Shown here: positions 24,801 through 31,311 of the stretch, piece by piece
Position numbering within the stretch: the stretch's first letter is position 1
Layout of the letters: each line of letters opens with the position of its first letter
Origin: Limnephilus marmoratus
Lineage: Eukaryota; Arthropoda; Insecta; Trichoptera; Limnephilidae
DNA length: 64,000 nt
Direction: 5' to 3'
Assembly: GCA_917880885.1 (NCBI GenBank)
Contig: OU862933.1
Location: 6,805,452 to 6,869,451 of the forward strand
Notes under the pieces: generated by a model
Seen by the model: only the letters and a program-made list of their open reading frames with translations
What the model was told of the DNA's origin: nothing
Database searches by the model: none
Translations under genes and position numbers: made by a program

Positions 24801-27800
24801 TGGGTTGACTAGATGATCATTTGGGGAAGTGTGTGAAAGGGTTTAGTTTTTCCTTCTTTTTTTTCCTTTTTTTTTTTTTTTTTGGTGCATAAAAATTACT
24901 TGGAGACAAAAAACTAAAAGAACATATTATTATGCTTTACCACCCTGTTGAGTTGATCAAAAATCGACCATATAGTACAAAATAATGTCCCCACATAAAG
25001 GGTTAATATTAATCATAGTGCAGTGGTATCAACTTACTCATTGTAGATGACGTTCTTGAGCTTGATGAATCCCTTGGTGATGATCTTTGGCAAGGAGGCG
25101 GCGGTAGTTCGTGGGGGCGTCTCTTCCACCTCGCTCAGGTCGTCCGTCAGCAGTGACTCGTTCGGGTCACACTGAATCAGCTCATCTGGAAAATTAAATG
25201 CTGCTTAAGTAAAGACTTCAATGCTAAAATAACTTAATAAAATACTTCCTGGTTGAACAAAAAATTTAAAAATATATAACAAGCAATACGGTGACTTGCC
25301 TTATTTACTGTTTTTATTCTTAATTCGTAGAACTCAATTTTTTTAATAAATTTAAAGTAAATAAAATTTTTAATTTTAGGTAATATTAATTTATGCAATT
25401 GATTACGAAATTTGGTTTTGCATTGTTGCAATAGTGGTAAAAATAACAAAGTTTGCAAGTGAATATGTGTGAACACTAATGGCGGAAACACACTTGTGTG
25501 GTGTGGTGTGTCGTGACTACAAATTAACCAATCATCGTCGTCGCTTGTCGACACGCCACAACCTACAAATATGTCTCTAACCATAATAAATGTATGAAAC
25601 CGATGTGCTTCTGGCGCGCCACGACACACCACACCCCACAAGTGTGCAATGAACTTAAGGATTTGACAAAGCTGTCACATCAATACTTAAAGATAAGACC
25701 CACTTCACATTTGTTTATATTTTAGTTGATGGTAAGGATTGTTTAGGTTAACGTAATATTTCTGAGCACTGAAATCGGATAGCGATCTCAGAACAACATA
25801 AATAATGCCACTTAGAGAGCATTTTTTTAAAATGTTTTTCTTCATCATTTATGTTTTTTTCTAGTCGGTCTTTATTCATTACTTTTCAGGGGAGTCCTTT
25901 TTGTTTGTACACAGAATTTGTGTGCAGATAAAATATTTTAATTTGTAATTTGTTCGTAAGGTTTTTATTTTATTTAGGTATTTTACGGATACTGGAAGAT
26001 CTAGGAAGAAGAAATAAGATTATTTCAGAAGCCGTTACCACTGGGAAAGAAGAGTGGAACGGGGAGACGCAAGAAGAGCCAGACGAGAAATAGAAAGAAA
26101 AGGCAAGAAGAGACAGGAAGAAGTAAAAAGGACCAAGGAGAGACAGAAACATCCCAGAAGAGACAAGAAAGGCCACGAAGAGGCAGGAAGAGCCAAGAAA
26201 ATCCAAGAAGAGGCGAGAAGATCCAAGAAGAGATAAGAATAGCCAAGAAATGCCAAGAAGAGATGAAACGACCCAACGAGAAGCATGAAGAGACAAGAAG
26301 AGCCGAGAAGATCCAAGAAGAGGCAAGAATGGCCAAGAAAAGACGGAAATAGACAAGAAGATCCAAAAAGAGACGAGAATAGGGAAGAAGAATGATGACA
26401 TAAAGGATATAAAAAAAAATCATAACGCTCAATTCATTTCTCTATTCGCCCATCCTAAATTCCAATATTGGCTTATTAGGTTGCCATGTATACCAGTCAA
26501 TTAAACTCCAACCTCCTCCATCCTCAGAGCATGTGTTCCAAGTCCTAACAAATCAATGCCCCTTGGTGTACCGGTCTCACCGGGTCAGGAGTGCTCAATC
26601 GTATCGTATTGTATTATAGTAAAAAAAAAAAAATAGTGCAAAATGAATTTTTGAAAACTTTGAAAGCTCATGATGAAATTGTCATTAACATAAATTAGTT
26701 AACATTGTAATTCCACAAAGACAAAGCATTGCAAATTTATTGATGCCAGATTCACCATTTGAGAAATTTTGCTGATTCAAACAAACAGATTTCTGCTTTA
26801 TGTATTTTATTTTTGTGTGTGGCACCCCGCCTTATAGTTGGCATTATGGGAGGGACACATGCAGAAATTCGGTTAGTCATAGATCTATTCATTAAACGAC
26901 TTCAAAAAGGAGGAGGTGCTCAATTCAACTGTATTTTTATTTTGTTTTTTTTTTATGTTTGTTACCTCAGAACTTTCGAATGGGTGAACCGATATTGATG
27001 ATTCTTTTTTTATTTGGAAGCTGGTGCTTCCCATGTGGTCCCATTTAAATTTGGTCCGGTTCTGACAATGTCATCTATGAGAAAAACATATAAGTCTTAA
27101 ATTTGCGTTAAGTATGTGCACGACAAATGGACGAATAACTCAATATCACGCCAACCGATTTCGATGATTCTTTTTTTATTGGAAAGGATGTACTTCAAGG
27201 ATAGTTTGATGAGAGTGTGGTTAGGTTCTGATTATGGATCCATGACAAAGTAACGGAACTTTTCAATTCTTAGGAGCAAATTAACGATACTCGGCCGAAT
27301 CTTTTATAGGCTGATGTGTTTTAAGATTTTCACGGCCAAAAGTATTTTCGTTATTTGTTTTTGGGGTGTTATGCCGTGTTGCGCTACCTTCTTCTTTAGC
27401 CAACGTTTCGGACAGCGTTAAAGTGTCCATCATCAGGGCAGATCCGGCAGATCCGGTAGACATAGGCGATCCGAATCTTTGAGTCATCTACCGTAACATC
27501 GTTATGGTCAATTAACATCTGTCTCATATACGCAGCACGTTTAGTAGATCTACCCATATTCAGACAAATTAGTTAGTGTACTTCAGATTCACTAAAAATC
27601 AAAAAATGCACTAAAAAGTGAAAAAAAAATTTCGTATTCTTCTACAACTTAATAATCAACTTACTTTTTCTACTCATCAATATGTAGGTACGATTGTTAT
27701 TTTTGGAGTCGGTGTCAGTCCAGGTACCCGGCCCGGCGTTTTCACTTGACATCTCCCCTCCCGCCGCGGCCCCGCTCTCGCCTCGTCAAGTCGCGCGTGC

Positions 27801-29152
27801 GACACAAGCACATCTCACCTATAACTGTGTATGTAGTTACAAACTGGCTGACACCGACTCCAAAAATAACAATCGTACCTACATATTGATGAGTAGAAAA
27901 AGTAAGTTGATTATTAAGTTGTAGAAGAATACGAAATAATTTTTTTACTTTTTAGTGCATTTTTTGAAGTCGTTTTTTTGTTTTGTTAATTTTACAAATC
28001 TGACGCATTTGTCAATTAAGCCACTGACTTTTGTACAATGTTCTGTTTTGTCAGGGAACCGTAAACAACAATGAATTATTTATTAATAAACTAGTGAGTT
28101 CCCGGCATTCGTTGCAAAGCCACTCAAATAAAGAAATTGTTTCTACCTTCGTTCCCCTCCCCCTCCCTCCTTCCCACTCTGCCGCAAAACTATATGAAAT
28201 AGGCCCTCCATTCATGGAGATACTTACAAACTACATGATTGTGACGAAAAAAACAATTGTACCTTGCAGATTTACCACTTGTTGATGCTGGTTTCCGTAC
28301 ACGGCGCTACCCGAAATATACTGAACTTGATCATTTTTCACGTGCAGTCATGGAGTTAACACAATGTCAAGCGATGTCATATGACTTTTTTCCTGCATCA
28401 ATCCATGCCTTCTCCACTAAATCCTTTCTTACGAATTCTGGTAAAGTATAGTTATATAAACATGCATTTTTTCCACTTACAGAACAAATCTAACATTACT
28501 TTCATGTTCCGACGCCATTTCTGTCAAACGTCAAATGAAAAAATATCAGACTCAAATGATGCAACGCGTCGCGTGCTACCAGCACCGCCGGTTGCGTGAA
28601 ACTGATTTGAAACCGACAGACATTGCGTAGTGCCGTATACGGGCACCAGCAAAATCGTACAGGGGGTACTTACGATCGGCGCATATGATACACTCACGAG
28701 GATCGAGTAGTGTAAGTAGCATCATGTACGGAGGCACATACACTCATTTTTTAAACAACTCGCCACCTATTGCAAATTTTTTATAAAAAATTCATATCGC
28801 CAGAGCTCACCGGTATATATATAAACCTTTTTGGGGCGTGCGCACAATGTTTCATCGCAATCGTATAAATAGTACATGAAATAATTTCATAATGATATAG
28901 CCCACTTTTATATATAGAAACAATCACTCACATCAAATCACCAAAGATGAATGGTTTAGGAACAAAGGTTTGCATACTCTTATTGATGGTGATGGTCTGG
29001 TCTAGCGGCTTGCTGGACAGGGTGATGGTCTCATTGCAGGCTTTGTCAGCGGGTCCCACCTCGGCCAGGTTCTTCTGCTTGGGACTGCTAAGAATTGTGG
29101 TGCCCCTTCTGCGACCATTCGCCTTCTCCAGCACAACTGTTTCATTCAGAAC
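6616..29152 (-). CDS. Incenp: Inner centromere protein (INCENP), 3' ten exons, 5' end missing
   Basis: INCENP is the scaffold of the chromosomal passenger complex. Its N-terminus binds survivin and borealin at centromeres, and its C-terminal IN-box binds and activates Aurora B kinase. Ten minus-strand exons join with matching phases and AG/GT borders to give 1473 nt (490 codons plus TGA). The order is a basic Ser/Thr/Pro-rich region, about 190 residues of Arg/Glu/Gln/Lys-rich helix typical of the INCENP coiled-coil or single alpha helix, and the IN-box. The IN-box shows VPAWSM, FYSTAKFSPNLVEIFPRID, then the Aurora-phosphorylated Ser cluster before a Trp (RSSSAHW) and TPPR. Chicken and human INCENP are longer (about 880-920 aa), so roughly the N-terminal third or more is not here. 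No start codon or promoter was identified. The largest introns (3-4 kb) are filled with transposons. Identity is very likely; exact borders are by eye. Confidence 0.9.
6934..7544. mobile_element. TTAA MITE family 1, copy C (degenerate)
   Basis: The right end, CAACAGG then TTAA (7545-7548), and the left end, CCTGTCATTTGCCG after a mutated GTAA, match family 1. It shares GCGATTTTAACCCTTATG and the GGTCAGAATCGCTTGC block with the other copies. It lies in the last INCENP intron. Confidence 0.65.
7549..8788. other. INCENP last intron remainder, no feature recognised
   Basis: AT-rich. Short frames at 8416-8734 overlap each other on both strands and have no family signature. The TATATCTATATATATAGATAT tract near 8380-8402 is a simple palindromic AT repeat. 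Confidence 0.4.
8789..8893 (-). CDS. Incenp: INCENP exon, acidic linker and start of IN-box
   Basis: Acceptor TGTCTTCCAG; donor A|GTAAGT. 105 nt. It encodes SQRTPTFKTFAELVTDDESE, DEQQTKRHVPAWSM. The (I/V)PxW element opens the IN-box in all INCENPs. The acceptor lies next to an RTE-type LINE relic (8896-9170). Confidence 0.9.
8896..9170 (-). mobile_element. RTE-like LINE relic (RT C-terminal region)
   Basis: Minus frames read LAVHNGVLVPTMMYGSET and, after decay, NKINKGTLIWFGHVERI. The YGSETW and WFGHVERM signatures are typical of the C-terminal part of many insect endonuclease-RT LINEs. Stops and shifts are present. Confidence 0.6.
9503..9603 (-). CDS. Incenp: INCENP exon, end of charged helix
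   Basis: Acceptor ATTTTGCAG; donor ACCG|GTATGC. 101 nt. One base completes the previous Lys codon and the exon ends in phase 1. It encodes QRKKMAVEEMAAARKLQEMK and NQAAAAKMLSKKT. Alanine content rises toward the end of the helix. Confidence 0.9.
10408..10520 (-). CDS. Incenp: INCENP exon, charged helix
   Basis: Acceptor TTCCCAACAG; donor AA|GTAAGC. 113 nt from phase 0 to phase 2. It encodes RRIALERRRVEEAQRQQQ, EEEARREAQAKRK and QQEESDK. It continues the helix without a proline break. Confidence 0.9.
10735..11232. mobile_element. TTAA MITE family 1, copy B (best preserved)
   Basis: TTAA at 10731-10734 and 11233-11236. Inverted ends are CCGGTGACAGGCCGG and GGCCTTTGACCGG. 498 bp, non-coding, in the INCENP intron between 10520 and 11793. 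Confidence 0.85.
11793..11949 (-). CDS. Incenp: INCENP exon, charged helix
   Basis: Acceptor CTTTGCAG; donor AAG|GTATTA. It encodes KREEKSRAAAQARQQQ, MLKLAQMEKMEKEREERIRQ and REERLKEESEK. The alternating blocks of opposite charge suit a single alpha helix or coiled coil. One base completes the previous Arg codon; the exon ends in phase 0. Confidence 0.9.
12390..12646. mobile_element. 257-bp MITE with ~34-bp inverted repeats
   Basis: The left end CGTCGCCTCAGTTCTTATTT, continuing to GTCCAACAGACCATT, is matched by AATGGTCTGTTGGAC...GCGACG at the right. The interior is AT-rich and non-coding. The target duplication is unclear (ATAT-like). Confidence 0.7.
12647..12713. mobile_element. Helitron 3' end
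   Basis: GTTTGCCGGGTCAGCTAG followed by T. The terminal CTAG preceded by a GC hairpin matches the Helitron ends at 15453 and 36519. The 5' end was not located; the MITE at 12390 may be inserted in it. Confidence 0.6.
12738..12939. mobile_element. Short TTAA-flanked element (possible piggyBac MITE)
   Basis: TTAA at 12734-12737 and 12940-12943. Ends CCCCTAAGGGCC and TTTTTAACAGG. The AACAGG-TTAA end is shared with family 1 copies A and C. Internal CAGTGTGGAAGAATCGTACACTG folds back. The terminal repeats are weak. Confidence 0.45.
13135..13524 (+). mobile_element. Short retroelement sharing a LINE 3' tail
   Basis: The body starts near GGGATGCGGGTATGGGTACC. It includes GACAGGGGTCACCCCAAGT and GATTCCTACCCACCC, and ends in the stem-loop CTCCACACAG...CTGTGTGGAG plus an A tail. 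The same body is at 46898-47350 and, inverted, at 17948-18188, 35643-35863 and 48388-48622. It is either a SINE or a recurrently truncated LINE; no clear pol III boxes were seen. Confidence 0.75.
13540..13735 (+). repeat. Interspersed ~200-bp repeat, uninterrupted copy
   Basis: GTGCAGTTCACATGCGGTAG through GGCTAAATCCAATAGATGTA to GGTGCTAAAGAAGTTTT. Matches 44230-44485 and 46205-46405. It lies directly after the A tail of the previous element. Confidence 0.75.
13797..13954 (-). CDS. Incenp: INCENP exon, entry into the charged helix
   Basis: Acceptor AATTCCAG; 158 nt from phase 0 to phase 2. It encodes SVKLGPGGSNFSSSESLVSS, then KPQYLVQNIVRED and the start of the helical region (DALRKREAMLQARSEEQRR). 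The donor is the non-consensus AG|GTTGGA, but the joined codon (AG+A = Arg) and the next exon fit exactly. Confidence 0.85.
13989..15453 (+). mobile_element. Non-autonomous Helitron with internal tandem expansion
   Basis: The 5' TC (TCTTACTAATATTATAAAC) follows A. The 3' end, GCATGCCGGAAACCAGCTAG, is followed by T. That is the Helitron A|TC...CTRR|T rule, with a GC-rich subterminal hairpin and no target duplication. It resembles the MINE/Lep1-type elements of Lepidoptera. Most of the length is the 11-fold repeat below. Confidence 0.85.
14071..15412 (+). repeat. 11 tandem copies of a 122-bp Helitron segment
   Basis: Units begin TAATGAAACTTTACAATAAT at 14071, 14193, 14315 and so on every 122 bp to 15291. 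They are nearly identical; the fourth has T instead of G at 14500. There are no variable spacers. It sits in the 3.8-kb INCENP intron. Confidence 0.95.
15480..15839 (+). mobile_element. LINE fragment, C-terminal tail of an RT polyprotein
   Basis: The frame 15609-15839 encodes YNTRFTLNEGLIVPKHLNKY, GQRTLDYMIPNLLNMLPAEIKK and LKNWLAERKNLY. The TRxxxxLxVPKxxxxxGQRxxxYxxPxxxNxLP pattern ends many CR1/Jockey-group RT proteins. It is 5' truncated, with no RT core. Confidence 0.7.
16149..16860. mobile_element. TTAA-flanked MITE (family 2, copy 1)
   Basis: TTAA at 16145-16148 and 16861-16864. Imperfect inverted ends GAGCGTTTAACCAGCC and CTCTGGTAATGCCCTC. 712 bp, non-coding. An inverted near-copy is at 44824-45537 and an interrupted one at 31312-33077. 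Confidence 0.85.
17560..17620 (+). mobile_element. Fragment matching the left end of the mariner-type element at 21.6 kb
   Basis: AATGTCAATTCGGTTTTGAC and CATTTGTGAAGTAAACAAA are shared with 21627-21662. Only about 60 bp are present. Confidence 0.6.
17758..17895 (-). CDS. Incenp: INCENP exon, basic Pro-rich linker
   Basis: Acceptor ATTGTTCAG; donor CAG|GTACCA. 138 nt, phase 0 at both ends, 46 codons including TRKMSRSKIATPISAHAIA and LKLPLPVPSSKQ. The acceptor could shift by one codon because GAG is repeated at the border. Confidence 0.86.
17948..18188 (-). mobile_element. Short retroelement (13135 family), minus-strand, both ends missing
   Basis: Reading the minus strand gives the body with AACCAGTGGTTCGC... 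and the GGGTGGGTAGGAATCTGGG block seen in sense at 13360 and 47210. It lies next to the INCENP exon at 17758-17895. Confidence 0.65.
18190..18700. other. Intron sequence with a short direct duplication
   Basis: A block of about 70 bp containing CATTCCTTAACCTTTCGAGT and GATGACGTATCCAATTTG occurs twice (about 18210-18285 and 18290-18372). Nothing else was recognised. Confidence 0.6.
18890..20640 (+). mobile_element. L2-like LINE 3' end, with an insertion
   Basis: The frame at 19205-19349 encodes NFGDRAFAVAGPTAWNKLP, SHLRKIDRTSEF and KTHLFKLSYPEK. This is the GDRAFxVAGPxxWNxLPxxLR...FKxxLKTHLF ending of L2-clade LINEs. The 3' UTR continues past an inserted element (19530-20425) and ends in an ATT microsatellite at 20625-20640, as L2 tails do. 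Confidence 0.7.
19530..20425. mobile_element. Unclassified DNA element with internal duplication
   Basis: It begins TTAGTACTGGGCGTTGACG and ends CAGTACTAATATG, giving a short inverted TTAGTACTG end. It is full of GTTGAAA/TTTCAAC motifs. A block of about 165 bp (GTATTGGATGGGAAAATAAA, GTGCAGTAGGTA, GTTCACGAAGTG) occurs twice, about 244 bp apart (19870 and 20115). Superfamily unknown. Confidence 0.55.
20960..21107 (-). CDS. Incenp: INCENP exon with SPVQSRVQHF motif
   Basis: Acceptor TGTTTCCAG; donor ACC|GTAAGA. The first base completes the Glu codon of the upstream exon and the exon ends in phase 0. It encodes SPVQSRVQHFERLAEAAAG, then a basic stretch TRVTRTKTRAMAAKDMET. The exon is markedly GC-rich compared with its intronic flanks. 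Confidence 0.87.
21610..23720 (+). mobile_element. Tc1/mariner-type element, split by a LINE
   Basis: The transposase starts at 21684 (MNRFTPQERRIIVSIFLR) and continues through shifts to ISRRSLRRILVKDLK, DEAHFHLSGYVNKQN, QQDGATVHTARVTTDILKKA and DLHWPP. A LINE interrupts it at 22515-23460. The end follows at about 23462 with TIPDFFLWG, VNKPQTLEALKENIR and MENAIKQARMFINSGGDH. The DEAHFHL / QQDGA / PDFFLWG positions correspond to the catalytic acidic triad. At least three frameshifts or stops are present, so it is dead. Confidence 0.8.
22515..23460 (-). mobile_element. LINE, 5'-truncated inside RT, inserted in the mariner
   Basis: The minus-strand frame is open from the RT active site GDRYADDSTV to the C-terminus. 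It includes LVEFNVSKTQSCLITSK, MLGVTLSDQL, VLYRARRYFN, LYKSQVRPTVEFSSHLW, VQKRAVRLI and STARLWNDLPASVFP. The pattern fits the CR1/Jockey group (possibly Daphne-like). The stop codon falls within the terminal stem-loop; an A tail (T-run 22517-22530 on plus) follows. The uninterrupted frame suggests a recent insertion. Confidence 0.85.
24071..24433. mobile_element. TTAA MITE family 1, copy D (two fused halves)
   Basis: TTAA at 24067-24070 and 24434-24437. The family-1 start (CCGGAGAC...TTTTGACCC) appears twice, at about 24090 and 24239, as if one copy were partially duplicated or recombined. Confidence 0.65.
25038..25185 (-). CDS. Incenp: INCENP exon, acidic then hydrophobic-basic segment
   Basis: Acceptor AATTTTCCAG; donor GA|GTAAGT. 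The exon completes a codon with its first 2 nt and ends in phase 2. It encodes ELIQCDPNESLLTDDLSEVE, TPPRTTAASLPK and ITKGFIKLKNVIYNE. Pro-directed Ser/Thr sites suggest mitotic phosphorylation, by inference only. Confidence 0.85.
25489..25646. mobile_element. 158-bp foldback MITE
   Basis: CACACTTGTGTGGTGTGGTG (25489) and its near-complement CACCACACCCCACAAGTGTG at the right (to 25646). The 27-bp arms match nearly perfectly. The interior contains CGTCGTCGCTTGTCGACACG. Superfamily unknown. Confidence 0.75.
25990..26402. repeat. Purine-rich minisatellite
   Basis: About 400 bp of irregular GCCAAGAAGAGACAAGAAG-type repeats with very strong strand asymmetry (A/G on plus, T/C on minus). All overlapping frames are artefacts (KKR- or LLGSS-rich). 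Confidence 0.85.
26890..27980. mobile_element. Repeat with ACGACTTCAAAAA ends and internal foldback, copy 1
   Basis: Left end TTAAACGACTTCAAAAAGGA; right end TTTTTTGAAGTCGTTTTTT. The interior carries GTTTGTTACCTCAGAACTTT. Inverted arms of about 115 bp (27602-27719 and 27850-27965) enclose a GC-rich centre (CCGCGGCCCCGCTCTCGCC). An extra segment at about 27300-27490 is absent from copy 2. Confidence 0.8.
27300..27490 (-). mobile_element. ~190-bp insertion with a hammerhead-like core
   Basis: Absent from the sister copy at 30270-30310, hence inserted. Minus strand: CTGATGA, TGGACA-loop-TGTCC, GAAAC. This resembles the catalytic core of hammerhead ribozymes found at Penelope-type and other retroelement ends. 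A related segment is at 48190-48270. Confidence 0.5.
28000..28935. other. INCENP intron, no gene recognised
   Basis: Includes CACGGCGCTACCCGAAATATA and GTGCGTAGTGCCGTATACGG, which hint at a decayed inverted-repeat element (about 28290 and 28630). Superfamily and borders are not supported. Confidence 0.35.
28942..29152 (-). CDS. Incenp: INCENP exon (first one visible), basic Ser/Thr-rich segment
   Basis: Acceptor TTTTCCTAG precedes GTT CTG AAT. The 70 codons include EKANGRRRGTTILSSPKQKN, ETITLSS and FVPKPFIF. Phase matching requires the weak donor G|GTGATT, so that G + AT makes the Asp of FDELIQC with the next exon. A better-looking donor, GTGAGT, lies 10 nt further on (28931..28926 on the minus strand), but using it would put TGA in frame in the next exon. 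The start phase of 0 is assumed from the open frame. Confidence 0.82.
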
Positions 29153-29871
29153 CTAGGAAAAAAAATATATGTAAAAATATTATTTACAAAACTTAGACAA
29201 ACTACAAATATAAATAAAAACTTTAAATTTAAACTGGGATATAATTATTCTTACTGAATGTTGGTTAACTGATAAATACTATCTCCTACAAATTGTTAAA
29301 GATGTCCCTTACTCTATAATAATGAATAATACAAAAAGTAATGGTGTCATTGCATAGATCTGTATTAATAATACAAACTGTCTAAGGATATCAATCGGTA
29401 ATGATATAACAATTCTCGCAATTTATAGATCGCCTACAAAAAATCTGGAGCCATTTCCAAACTCCTTATCTTTTGAGGTAAGTTTACTAAAAAACACTAA
29501 AGATGTATTTATTATTATCGGAGATATAAATATTGATATCCTCGAAAATGGCCATCCAAATAATACAATTATACGTAGACGCTAGCATACCATGGATGCA
29601 AAAGCCTAATTGATGAACCAACAAATGTACATAATGAAAGCAAAACTGGCATTATGATCAATAAAACTGATTAAAAAAACTCAAGTCATTATTTATACTA
29701 TCACACTGACAGACTTATACAATAATTCTATCTATTCCAAAAAAAAATACAGATTTAAATCAAAAAATAAATCACTCCTAACGAATTCTGAAACAAATTG
29801 GGAAAACATTGAAAGGGAGTTAATAATGAATGACTGGAAATGGATGATCTGATACTGCTTGGAGTTATTTT

Positions 29872-30838
29872 ATTAAACGACTTCAAAAAGGAGGAGGTTC
29901 TCAATTCCACTGTATTTTTTATTTTTTTTTGTTTGTTACCTCAGAACTTTCGACTGGGTGAACCGATTTTGATGATTCTTTTTTTATTTGAAAGCTGGTG
30001 CTTCCCATGTGGTCCCATTTTAGTTTGGTCTAGTTCTGACAATGGCATCCATGAGAAAACCATATAAGTCATAAATTTGCATCAAGTATGTGCGCGACAA
30101 ATGGACAAATAACTCAATATCACGCCAACCAATTTCAATGATTGTTTTTTTATTGGAAAGGATCTACTTCAAGGATAAATTGATGAGAGTTTGGTTAGGT
30201 TCTGATTATCGGATCCATGACAAAGTAACGGAACTCTTCAATTCTTGGGAGCAAATTAACGAAACTCGGCCGAATCTCTTAATTTGACCCTAATGTCGTT
30301 ATGGTCAAATTATGTCTGTCTCATATGAGCAGCATGTTTAGTAGATCTATCCATATTCAGACAAATTAGTGTACTTCAGATTCACTAAAAATCAAAAAAT
30401 AAACAAAAATTTTAACAAAACAAAAAACGACTTAAAAAAATGCACTAAAAAGTAAAAAAATAATTTCGTATTCTTCTACAACTTCATAATCGACTTACTT
30501 TTTCTACTCATCAATATGTAGGTACGATTGTTATTTTTGGAGTCGGTGTCAGCAAAGGTGGCCGGCCCGGCGTGGCGTGTTTACTTGACAGCTCCCCTCA
30601 CGCCGCGGCCCCGCTCTCGCCTCGTCAAGTCGCTTGTGCGACACAAGCACATCTCACCTATAACTATGTATGTAGTTACAAACCTACCATGACTGACACC
30701 GATTCCAAAAATGACAATCGTACCTACATATTGATGAGTAGAAAAAGTAAGTCGATTATGAAGTTGTAGAAGAATACGAAATTATTTTTTTACTTTTTAG
30801 TGCATTTTTTTAAGTCGTTTTTTGTTTTGTTAAAATTT
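29872..30838. mobile_element. Repeat with ACGACTTCAAAAA ends and internal foldback, copy 2
   Basis: Same family as 26890-27980, inserted in the LINE endonuclease region. Foldback arms at about 30402-30553 and 30684-30838. They share TTCGTATTCTTCTACAACTT, TACTCATCAATATGTAGGTA and GGAGTCGGTGTCAG, and enclose a GC-rich centre. Confidence 0.8.
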
Positions 30839-31061
30839 TTGTTTATAGAAATTATATGGCACATTATTCTATCGAACCAAAACTACAGAAAAAAGGTATC
30901 TCATAAAAATATACACATTAAAACATTGGAATAGTCAGAATATTATTAAATCAATAAGAAAAAGAGACAAACTGCACACTAAAGTAAAAACCAATCCTTT
31001 TGATGTTCATACACTTCGATTCTATAAAAGATATCGTAATAAATGTAAACTTGTAGTACAT

Positions 31062-31172
31062 TAAGCTGTGTACACACACAGCTATAATATACGTGGCGTG
31101 GCGTATTTTGGCATATCGCTCGCCGTACATTCCCAATTGGAATATATGGCGAGTGTATCTACACAGCATTAT
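31062..31172. mobile_element. ~110-bp MITE in the LINE
   Basis: AAGCTGTGTACACACACAGC at the left and GTGTATCTACACAGCATTA at the right are inverted. The interior includes CGTGGCGTGGCG and CTCGCCGTACATT...ATGGCGAGTG. Flanks are TTA- or TGC-like; the duplication is not certain. Confidence 0.55.
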
Positions 31173-31311
31173 GCTAAAAAAAGCATTCTATAAAAACAAA
31201 ATTGATGAATATAAAATGATTCCCGTAAATTTTGGCAGATCATAAACGAAATTACTAATGTTAAAGCCTCGCATATAATGATAAAAGCGTTAAAGAATTA
31301 CATATCATTTG

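Noticed and set aside
26025..26432. Overlapping 135-143-codon frames
   Set aside because: They are produced by a purine-rich minisatellite; all frames stay open because of composition.
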